Below are positions 1 to 5,013 of a stretch of DNA of 5,013 bases, piece by piece. Numbering within the stretch: position 1 is the stretch's first letter; each line of letters opens with the position of its first letter. The stretch spans positions 1 through 5,013 of the forward strand of contig JAUVDF010000104.1 of NCBI GenBank assembly GCA_030595455.1, in the 5' to 3' direction. Made by a program: the position numbers and the translations under genes. This DNA comes from Fidelibacterota bacterium (GTDB taxonomy: Bacteria > Fidelibacterota > UBA8477 > JABMPR01). The notes beneath the pieces were generated by a model that saw only the letters and a list, made by a program, of their open reading frames with translations, was not told the origin of the DNA and did not search any database.

Positions 1-181
1 GAACTATAGGGCAATTTCAAATCCATTCTGGCGGAGCTTAAAACAAGTCGGAAATCGGGATACTTTTGAAATATATGGAACGCCATTTTGTGGTAAAGGC
101 GAACCAAACCAAATTATTCGTGTGGGCCATGCCAGTCCCTTGTGCTTATTCGACAGTGTTGAAATTTTTGGTGGAGCGTAA
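1..181 (+). CDS. tldD: TldD-like metallopeptidase subunit, C-terminal fragment (5' end outside window)
   Basis: Reading from base 2 gives 59 codons ending at TAA 179-181; the rest of the gene lies upstream of the window. The segment CGKGEPNQ followed by VGHASPLCLFDSVEIFGG matches the C-terminal signature of the TldD subunit of the TldD/TldE (PmbA) protease family, where a G-x-G-x-P-x-Q stretch leads into a G-H-x-S-P block. The Cys encoded at 89-91 sits where, from family knowledge, TldD supplies the third zinc ligand (Cys454 in E. coli, alongside the two His of HExxxH). The HExxxH itself would be upstream and cannot be seen. TldD/TldE is a cytoplasmic heteromeric zinc protease that degrades unfolded peptides and, in some hosts, matures modified peptides such as microcin B17. 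The adjoining TldE-like gene, 5 nt downstream, supports the call. The peptide substrate here is unknown. Confidence 0.85.
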   Translation, partial: NYRAISNPFWRSLKQVGNRDTFEIYGTPFCGKGEPNQIIRVGHASPLCLFDSVEIFGGA

Positions 182-186
182 ACAAA

Positions 187-1509
187 ATGGAAAAATTATT
201 TAAGCAGATCACTCAGGCTATGATGGCTGAACTCAACGATGGCGAACATCTTGGGCTAAATTTTGGTGGAGAGAGTAGTACTTTTGCTCGGATCAATGCC
301 GCCAAAATAAGGCAGATTGGAAATGTAGACGAGGCCGATCTGGGGTTCAATTTTATTGTAGACGGGAAACGTTGTTCCAGTAGTATATCACTTTCTGGTA
401 ATTTTGAGGTAGATGTTATTAGAGCCAGGGAAGAGCTGGAGCGTTTAAGAAAAGAAGTGGTTCAACTTCCCAATGACCCCTATTTGGTAATTCCGGATAG
501 TACTGACTCCAGTATTAATGAAAAATCAGGTAACCTTCCAAGTTCTGAGTCAATCCCGGGAAAAATTCTACCCCCAATGGGAGCGGTTGACCTCACCGGG
601 ATCTGGTCATCTGGCCGGATTTTCCAGGGGAGTGCCAATTCAGCTGGAGGTTATCACTGGTTTGCCTCTGACTCCTTTTCTCTCGATTACTCCTTAATTA
701 CTCCTGATGAGAAGATGGTTAAGGCCACCTATGCTGGAACTGACTGGGATCAGGCAGCCTATGAGAGTTTCCTGGCTGATTCTATTAAAAAGCTGGAAGT
801 GATGTCGCTACCACCCAAAAAGATTAAACCGGGTAATTATCGAACATTCATTGCCTCAGCTGGTATCGCTGACATTATTGGCATGTTTTCCTGGGGTGGA
901 ATTTCAGAAGCCGCTATTCGCCAGGGTGAAAGTAGTTTGGGCAAAATGCGTAACGAAGGCGCCAAATTATCACCCTTATTTTCACTTTCTGAAGACTTTA
1001 GCTCAGGGCTTACTCCTCGTTTTAATGGAAATGGTGAGGTTGCCCCGGAAACCACTACGCTTATTGATAAAGGTGAACTGATACAAACTCAGGTAAGTAC
1101 TCGAACAGCCAAAGAATATGGTGTCGCAACGAATTATGCCTCAGAAGGGGAGCATCTAAGGTCTCCCATGATGCATCCTGGAGATCTGGCGGAAGCTGAT
1201 ATCCTGCAACAGTTGGGTACTGGTGTTTATCTATCAAATCTCCACTATTTAAATTGGAGCGACCGGATTGGTGGTCGTATTACCGGTATGACCCGTTATG
1301 CTTGTTTCTGGGTGGAAGATGGTAAGATCGTGGCTCCCATTGAGAATATGCGCTGGGATGACAGTATCTATAATTTTCTAGGAGAAAATCTGGAAGCAGT
1401 AACTAACAAGGCACTGGTAAATCCAGATGTTGGAACTTATGACGGCCGTGAACTTAGCGCTGTTGTTTGCCCCGGTGTTTTACTAAACTCATTTGCCCTA
1501 ACCCTATAG
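187..1509 (+). CDS. TldE/PmbA-like subunit of TldD/TldE protease (non-catalytic partner)
   Basis: This 440-residue protein has the length and order expected of a TldE/PmbA subunit: an N-terminal alpha/beta domain (about 1-95), a variable linker rich in Ser/Pro/Asp (about 95-130), and a beta-rich C-terminal domain. The C-terminal block around residues 348-388 (LSNLHYLNWSDRIGGRITGM, then RYACFWVEDGK and IENMRW) resembles the family's C-terminal signature. None of its five histidines (21, 157, 323, 330, 353) forms HExxxH, so it is probably the inactive subunit that completes the TldD active-site complex. The ATG at 187 is chosen because GGAG at 173-176, inside the end of the preceding gene, lies 10 nt upstream; Met12 is an unneeded alternative. 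The 5-nt gap to the TldD gene implies cotranscription and probably translational coupling. The sequence looks divergent from enterobacterial PmbA, so I give no symbol. Family assignment is firm; the substrate is not known. Confidence 0.82.
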   Translation: MEKLFKQITQAMMAELNDGEHLGLNFGGESSTFARINAAKIRQIGNVDEADLGFNFIVDGKRCSSSISLSGNFEVDVIRAREELERLRKEVVQLPNDPYLVIPDSTDSSINEKSGNLPSSESIPGKILPPMGAVDLTGIWSSGRIFQGSANSAGGYHWFASDSFSLDYSLITPDEKMVKATYAGTDWDQAAYESFLADSIKKLEVMSLPPKKIKPGNYRTFIASAGIADIIGMFSWGGISEAAIRQGESSLGKMRNEGAKLSPLFSLSEDFSSGLTPRFNGNGEVAPETTTLIDKGELIQTQVSTRTAKEYGVATNYASEGEHLRSPMMHPGDLAEADILQQLGTGVYLSNLHYLNWSDRIGGRITGMTRYACFWVEDGKIVAPIENMRWDDSIYNFLGENLEAVTNKALVNPDVGTYDGRELSAVVCPGVLLNSFALTL

Positions 1510-1515
1510 GTTTAT

Positions 1516-2439
1516 ATGCCTAAAAAAATGACAAACCATCGATATCTCTTAATTGTTAATCCGGAAGCCGGAAGCCGTTCTACTATGAAGGCCTTACCGG
1601 ATATTGAGCGCTTGTTACGGGATCGAAAAGCCGATTATGAGTTCCACTTTACCAAAGAGCGAGGTCATGCGACTGAGTTGGTAAAAGCAGTTGGCTCAGG
1701 ATTCGATGTAATTGTCTCCGTTGGTGGGGATGGGACGATTAATGAGATTGTCAATGGTATGCCCGATATCAATAAGCCTCTGGGTATTTTACCAATTGGT
1801 ACAGGGAACGATTTTGCCCGTAGCTGTTCCTTGAAACCTGGTGACCTGGAGTCAGCTGTGGATGTCTTACTTGCCCACGATGTTAAGAAAATTGATGTGG
1901 GTGAGGTCAATGGGCGCCGTTTTGTAAATGTTATGGGTCTGGGTTTTGAGGGCAGAGCTAATGATATTGGTAAAATGCTTTCCTTCCTCCGGGGAACCCC
2001 CAAATATCTGATTGCTATTGGTGGCACCTATCTAACCTATCGTCGTATGCCGTTACGCTTGAAATTCAATGACCTGGAGATCAATGAGAAAGTTTTTCTC
2101 ATGAGTATTGGTAATGGGTGGAATGTTGGTGGTGGTTTACAACTTACGCCCAAGGCTAAGCTGGATGATGGTTTCTTTGATTTGTGTTATGTCCAGAATA
2201 TTAGTCGCTGGAGAATTCTCCAAGTGTTCGGTAAACTATATGATGGTACAGCAGATGAAGTCGCAGAAATGGAAATGCATCACACTAAAGAGTTACATAT
2301 TGTAAGTGATTTTCCTATTCCAGCCCATATTGATGGTGAGTCTTTTGAGCCGGTCCAAAAGGAATTTAAGATCAAAATTATTCCCCAGGCGCAAGAAATC
2401 ATTGGGAATTGGTCAGCTGATACAAGATTTAAGTCTTAG
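1516..2439 (+). CDS. Diacylglycerol kinase family lipid kinase (DagK/YegS/LCB5 type)
   Basis: The 307-residue protein shows the full set of motifs of the diacylglycerol/sphingosine/YegS lipid kinase family: an N-terminal NPEAGS (residues 15-20), the nucleotide-binding GGDGT (70-74) followed by INEIVNG, and GTGNDFAR (95-102). The C-terminal beta domain carries GGG (205-207), LDDG (216-219) and DGE (273-275). By comparison with the DgkB family, Glu275 would be the general base, and Asp71 and the LDDG aspartates would bind ATP/Mg. Such enzymes phosphorylate a lipid hydroxyl with ATP at the inner face of the cytoplasmic membrane; in bacteria the usual role is recycling diacylglycerol to phosphatidic acid, but YegS-like members use other lipids, so the substrate is open. 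It starts 6 nt after the TldE-like gene, with only a weak AGG at 1508-1510 overlapping the upstream stop, which suggests translational coupling. ATG 1528 (Met5) is a possible alternative start but has no ribosome binding site. Length is normal and no key residue is missing. Confidence 0.92.
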   Translation: MPKKMTNHRYLLIVNPEAGSRSTMKALPDIERLLRDRKADYEFHFTKERGHATELVKAVGSGFDVIVSVGGDGTINEIVNGMPDINKPLGILPIGTGNDFARSCSLKPGDLESAVDVLLAHDVKKIDVGEVNGRRFVNVMGLGFEGRANDIGKMLSFLRGTPKYLIAIGGTYLTYRRMPLRLKFNDLEINEKVFLMSIGNGWNVGGGLQLTPKAKLDDGFFDLCYVQNISRWRILQVFGKLYDGTADEVAEMEMHHTKELHIVSDFPIPAHIDGESFEPVQKEFKIKIIPQAQEIIGNWSADTRFKS

Positions 2440-2445
2440 AAATAT

Positions 2446-2453
2446 TATATAAT
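2446..2453 (+). promoter_or_regulatory. Possible -10 element upstream of exported-protein gene
   Basis: The AT-rich 39-nt gap after the lipid kinase gene contains TATATAAT, including an exact TATAAT at 2448-2453, 25 nt before the ATG at 2479. No good -35 hexamer lies 16-18 nt upstream. The nearest TTGACA-like match (CTGATA, 2417-2422) is 25 nt away, which is too far. It could be an internal promoter for the exported-protein gene, or simply AT-rich spacer; readthrough from the upstream operon remains possible because no terminator is visible between the two genes. Confidence 0.3.
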
Positions 2454-2478
2454 TAAAATAATGAAAAAGGGGTGTTAG

Positions 2479-3378
2479 ATGAGACGTATGTTATTGGTAA
2501 TACTGCTGTTGGCAGTATTTGTCAACATGGGCTTTGGTCAAATATTGAAACCGTATATTCTGGGTGCAGTTAGTAGTGAAAGTCTTGATGCATTAAAAAT
2601 AAAAACACGAGCTAGTCTGGACAGCGCTGGATTTAGTATTCTGGGAGAATACGCACCAGCTCAAGATAAGTCTCGCTGGGTATTTATTATCAATTCAGCG
2701 GCAATTACTGAAGCCGTTCAGAGCGTCGGTGGTTTGACCGGTTTTGCCGCCTCCTTACGCGTCGCACTTACCGAAGAAAATGGACAGGTAAATATTTCTT
2801 ATACAAATCCCATATATTTGGGAAATGCCTACTTCCAAAAAAGCTATCCTGATGTTGCCCATCACTGGTCTGGAGCTGAAAACAGTCTAATCGATGCGAT
2901 GCAGGAATTAGGTGATATCAAAAATACGCCCTTTGGTGTTGAAGAGGGTATAGACGCCAAGGATATCAGACATTATCATTACATGTTCGGGATGGAATAT
3001 TTTGAAGATGTGGTTGAATTAAATGAATTCTCCAGCTATGCCGCAGGCAAGAAAATGATAGAAGCTGAACTAGCCAAAGATGGCAATACAGAGCTAGTCT
3101 ACTCGTTTGAGATTCCCGGTAAAGACCTAAAACTGTATGGAATAGCCTTGAGTGGTTCCACCGGTGAAGAACATTTCCTGCCCATCATTGATATTTCGGC
3201 CCCAAAACACACAGCATTCTTACCCTATGAAATCCTGCTCATGGGAGACACTGCTGTCATGATGCATGGTCGCTACCGGATCGCCCTGGCTTTCCCTGAT
3301 CTGACAATGGTCACTTTTGGCAAGATCATGTCAACCCCTGGTAATATTGAAGATCTGATGCGGAGTGTGACGGAGTAG
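2479..3378 (+). CDS. Exported protein of unknown function, two-part, weakly DUF302-like
   Basis: I do not recognise this 299-residue protein with confidence. Residues 1-20 form a Sec signal peptide: Arg2 and Arg3, a hydrophobic core LLVILLLAVFV, and a likely cut after Gly20 (GFG before Gln21). There is no lipobox Cys and no Cys anywhere in the protein. No second membrane segment is evident, so a soluble periplasmic or secreted location is likely. Two parts can be seen. Residues 30-120 look like an alpha/beta unit ending near NPIYLGNAYF. Residues about 188-297 contain a distinctive block, LPYEILLMGD then RYRIALAFPDLTMVTFGKIM (residues 248-284). Between them is a His/aromatic-rich patch at 165-175. 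The layout faintly recalls DUF302-type domains, but this is from memory and weak. The start is well supported by AAGGGG at 2467-2472, 6 nt before the ATG. It follows the lipid kinase gene by 39 nt; neither neighbour suggests a role. Confidence 0.6.
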   Translation: MRRMLLVILLLAVFVNMGFGQILKPYILGAVSSESLDALKIKTRASLDSAGFSILGEYAPAQDKSRWVFIINSAAITEAVQSVGGLTGFAASLRVALTEENGQVNISYTNPIYLGNAYFQKSYPDVAHHWSGAENSLIDAMQELGDIKNTPFGVEEGIDAKDIRHYHYMFGMEYFEDVVELNEFSSYAAGKKMIEAELAKDGNTELVYSFEIPGKDLKLYGIALSGSTGEEHFLPIIDISAPKHTAFLPYEILLMGDTAVMMHGRYRIALAFPDLTMVTFGKIMSTPGNIEDLMRSVTE

Positions 3379-3397
3379 ATTATTGATCTAGTTATCC

Positions 3398-3440
3398 TGG
3401 GTGTGTCTTACTGAGGCTCTCGAAGTATATGGCACACCCA
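3398..3440 (+). terminator. Stable hairpin downstream of exported-protein gene (terminator-like, no U tract)
   Basis: TGGGTGTG (3398-3405) and CACACCCA (3433-3440) form a perfect 8-bp stem, extended in RNA by U3406-G3432 and C3407-G3431 to ten pairs. The apical part can fold further through TACT (3409-3412) with AGTA (3424-3427). It starts 19 nt after the stop codon of the exported-protein gene, a usual place for an end-of-transcript hairpin. However, it is followed by AATTTAAGGATT and not by a run of T, and the opposite strand also lacks a T run. It is therefore a poor intrinsic terminator; a role as 3'-end stabiliser, Rho-assisted stop, or part of the downstream leader fits equally well. 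Confidence 0.4.
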
Positions 3441-3521
3441 ATTTAAGGATTAAAAGTCTCAATAAATTCAAACTGGCATTCCCACGGTTCCCAATGCAAT
3501 TTCTAAGCAAATAAATTGGGG
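3437..3521 (+). promoter_or_regulatory. Leader inverted repeat able to cover the aldo/keto reductase ribosome binding site
   Basis: CCCAATTTA (3437-3445) is the exact reverse complement of TAAATTGGG (3512-3520), which overlaps the GGGG ribosome binding site (3518-3521) of the gene starting at 3527. The left copy shares bases 3437-3440 with the upstream hairpin 3398-3440, so the two pairings exclude each other. Two more sequences can compete for the same site: CCCAAT at 3490-3495 and CAATTT at 3497-3502, the latter making a local 6-bp hairpin with 3513-3518. In addition GCATT (3476-3480) can pair with AATGC (3493-3497). What is seen is the set of complementary segments; a regulatory role is inference. 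I could not match the leader to a known riboswitch class, and I see no convincing promoter within 3379-3526. Confidence 0.3.
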
Positions 3522-3526
3522 ATATT

Positions 3527-4468
3527 ATGCAATACACTAAACTCGGAAAACGTGGACCAAAAGTTTCAACCATAGGCTTTGGTGCCTGGGCAATTGGTGG
3601 TATGAATTGGGGACCAACTGATGATGAAGTCTCAATCAGAGCCCTTCATGCTGCTCTAGATAATGGCGTTACATTTCTTGATACAGCTGATGTCTATGGC
3701 TTTGGTCATTCAGAAGATTTGATCGCCCAAGTCATCAAAGAACGGGGCAAAGGGGATGTGATCATTGCCACAAAAGCAGGCAACGATTTCTATTATGCTG
3801 GTGAAGAAACGGATGACGGCTACGGCGCTATTCAACAAAATTATGCCAAAGAGTATCTTATTGAAGCTGCTGAGAAAAGTCTGAAACGACTGGGTGTTGA
3901 ATCACTTGATATTCTCCAACTGCATAGCCCTGATTTAGAAAAACTGGAGCGGGATGAGCCCTGGGAAGCCTTAACGATTTTAAAGGAGCAAGGTAAGATT
4001 CAACATGCCGGCCTCTCTATTCAATCGTTCAAAGAGTCTGAACAAGCCCACCTGCTGGATAGACACCATGATCTGCTTGATTGTATTCAAGTACGCTATA
4101 ATCTTTTGGAACGGAAGGCTGAAAAAGAGCTCTTTCCTAAGGCCATCGAACACGGTATTGGTGTTATTGTGCGCATTCCCATGCTGTTTGGACTACTAAG
4201 TGGCAAGTTTAACCGCAAAAGTATCTTCGAGGGTGATGATCACCGCAAGTTCAACCTGGACGCTGAGAAACTGGATAGCTATTTGAACAAGATGGAAGGC
4301 ATGACTGAATTGTATGAACGTTATTCAGATTGGAGTCCAGCTCAGATAGCCCTGCGCTATGGTATTTCCCACCCGGCCTGCCATGTTTCAATCCCCGGAG
4401 GCAAAACGCCTGAACAGGTCAGCGAAAATAGTGCTGCCTCAGACATGCCACTTGTCACTCTAAAATAA
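3527..4468 (+). CDS. Aldo/keto reductase, NAD(P)H-dependent
   Basis: The 313-residue protein is a typical TIM-barrel aldo/keto reductase, a cytoplasmic enzyme family that reversibly reduces carbonyls to alcohols. It opens with the usual beta hairpin MQYTKLGKRGPKVS and GFGAW. The catalytic tetrad is complete: Asp52 and Tyr57 in FLDTADVYGFGHSE, Lys83 in ATKAG, and His133 in LQLHSPD. Gln188 is in place for nicotinamide binding, and IPGGKTPEQVSEN (289-301) is the cofactor phosphate-binding region. The common G-V-S-N motif reads GLSI (162-165), so the Asn that normally contacts the carboxamide is Ile; related subfamilies show G-I-S-V here. The C-terminus ends about 10-20 residues earlier than in IolS-like relatives, with no sign of frameshift. 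GGGGAT at 3518-3523 supports the ATG. It precedes a dehydrogenase gene by 13 nt. The physiological substrate cannot be told from sequence. Confidence 0.93.
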   Translation: MQYTKLGKRGPKVSTIGFGAWAIGGMNWGPTDDEVSIRALHAALDNGVTFLDTADVYGFGHSEDLIAQVIKERGKGDVIIATKAGNDFYYAGEETDDGYGAIQQNYAKEYLIEAAEKSLKRLGVESLDILQLHSPDLEKLERDEPWEALTILKEQGKIQHAGLSIQSFKESEQAHLLDRHHDLLDCIQVRYNLLERKAEKELFPKAIEHGIGVIVRIPMLFGLLSGKFNRKSIFEGDDHRKFNLDAEKLDSYLNKMEGMTELYERYSDWSPAQIALRYGISHPACHVSIPGGKTPEQVSENSAASDMPLVTLK

Positions 4469-4470
4469 TC

Positions 4471-4476
4471 GGGGAT
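4471..4476 (+). promoter_or_regulatory. Ribosome binding site that fixes the TTG start at 4482
   Basis: GGGGAT lies 5 nt before TTG 4482, almost the same sequence and spacing as the GGGGAT (3518-3523) before the aldo/keto reductase ATG. The overlapping ATG at 4475 is out of frame and followed directly by TAA. The dehydrogenase frame is stopped upstream at 4461-4463, and no in-frame ATG precedes the nucleotide-binding motif, so TTG is the only plausible start. Confidence 0.7.
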
Positions 4477-4481
4477 GTAAT

Positions 4482-5013
4482 TTGCCTAGTAAATATAAGA
4501 AGATTTTCATCACAGGTGCCAGTACTGGAATTGGTCGTCAATTGGCTCTGGATTATGGTACAAATGGAGCCTCACTCTGGTTATTAGCGCGCACTAAATC
4601 CAAACTGGAAGACCTGGCGACTGAGATTCGTAGTTCAGGTGGAGCAGCCCATATTCTGGTATGCGATGCCACTCAGGAAGCAGAATTACTAAGGGCTTTC
4701 AAGGAAGCCCAGTCAAGCTCAGGTGGCTTTGATCTGGTTATTGCCAATGCGGGCTGGGGTGGCAAAATGAAATACCCCAGTGAGAATAACATCCATGTCT
4801 TGAATCAAGTAATTGATTTGAATTTCAGAGCGGCCACTCAAACTCTGGAATATTTTGCCAGGTTTATGGTTCAAGCCAAACATGGACATCTCGTGGGAGT
4901 TAGCAGTATTGCCGGGTTCAGAGGATTACCCTCAGGCGCAGCATACAGTGCTACAAAAGCGGCCCTTACTTCATATCTAGAATCTCTCCGCTTCTCTGTG
5001 AGACCCTTCGGTA
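4482..5013 (+). CDS. Short-chain dehydrogenase/reductase, N-terminal 177 residues (3' end outside window)
   Basis: Reading from TTG 4482 gives an open frame to the window edge that encodes the Rossmann core of a classical short-chain dehydrogenase/reductase. The cofactor glycine motif TGASTGIG is at residues 11-18. Arg37, after the second beta strand in LLAR, points to NADP(H) preference by family rule. CDAT (61-64) takes the adenine-binding Asp position, and IANAG (87-91) the N-A-G motif. The catalytic set is complete: Asn114 in DLNF, Ser142 in VSSIAG, and Tyr155 and Lys159 in YSATK. Roughly 60-100 residues, including the substrate-binding end, should lie beyond the window, so substrate cannot be inferred. 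The TTG start is chosen for its ribosome binding site and because the motif begins only ten residues in, as is normal. It follows the aldo/keto reductase by 13 nt, so the two are probably cotranscribed. Confidence 0.9.
   Translation, partial: MPSKYKKIFITGASTGIGRQLALDYGTNGASLWLLARTKSKLEDLATEIRSSGGAAHILVCDATQEAELLRAFKEAQSSSGGFDLVIANAGWGGKMKYPSENNIHVLNQVIDLNFRAATQTLEYFARFMVQAKHGHLVGVSSIAGFRGLPSGAAYSATKAALTSYLESLRFSVRPFG

Noticed and set aside
837..1081. Overlapping short open frames on both strands inside the TldE-like gene
   Set aside because: Both are covered by the 440-residue reading frame, have low-information translations and no start signals.
1665..2027. Open frame of about 120 codons on the - strand inside the lipid kinase gene
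   Set aside because: It lies wholly antisense to a gene with unmistakable kinase motifs, has no family resemblance and no ribosome binding site; it is a shadow of the real coding frame.
2125..2136. GGT-rich run in the lipid kinase gene as a short tandem repeat
   Set aside because: It encodes the Gly-Gly-Gly motif (residues 205-207) conserved in this kinase family, so codon constraint explains it.
1..2439. Modified-peptide (RiPP) biosynthetic cluster around TldD/TldE
   Set aside because: No precursor-like small gene, YcaO, lanthionine synthetase, radical SAM enzyme or transporter is visible in the window; the idea depends on unseen flanks.
2461..2478. Five-codon ATG...TAG upstream frame ending just before the exported-protein start, as a possible leader peptide
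   Set aside because: It has no ribosome binding site of its own, and its codons are mostly the AAGGGG ribosome binding site of the real gene; most likely chance.
3367..3411. Possible promoter for the aldo/keto reductase (GTGACG with TATCCT, or TTGATC with TCTTAC)
   Set aside because: Each pair is either wrongly spaced (20 nt) or matches the -10 consensus at only half the positions.
3388..3573. 61-codon - strand open frame across the intergenic region
   Set aside because: It overlaps the start of the aldo/keto reductase, includes the hairpin, has no recognisable product and no ribosome binding site.

Overview
The window looks like an ordinary chromosomal stretch from a Gram-negative-type bacterium. 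All six recognised coding regions are on the + strand, base composition is moderate and even, and intergenic gaps are short. Shine-Dalgarno-like sequences (GGAG, AAGGGG, GGGGAT) precede most starts, and one product has a classical Sec signal peptide. Taxonomy cannot be fixed from this sequence. An environmental FCB-type lineage is a guess only. I see no rRNA, tRNA, CRISPR array, insertion sequence or phage gene.

Layout. Positions 1-181 hold the C-terminal end of a TldD-type metallopeptidase subunit. A TldE/PmbA-like partner without the metallopeptidase motif follows at 187-1509. A diacylglycerol/lipid kinase family protein lies at 1516-2439. These three genes are 5-6 nt apart and are probably one transcription unit. 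After 39 nt with a good -10-like box comes a 299-residue exported, cysteine-free protein with no confident family (2479-3378). The only sizeable gap, 148 nt at 3379-3526, contains a strong hairpin. It also contains a longer-range inverted repeat that shares bases with that hairpin and covers the ribosome binding site of the next gene. A second unit then begins: an aldo/keto reductase (3527-4468) and, 13 nt later, a classical short-chain dehydrogenase/reductase that starts with TTG at 4482 and runs off the window.

How the genes relate. TldD and TldE homologues form a heteromeric protease, and the layout fits that. The lipid kinase next to them has no obvious functional tie. The two oxidoreductases downstream are probably cotranscribed NAD(P)(H)-dependent enzymes with unknown substrates. 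I found no convincing novel multigene system. The most interesting signals are the mutually exclusive pairings in the 3379-3526 leader and the unassigned exported protein.
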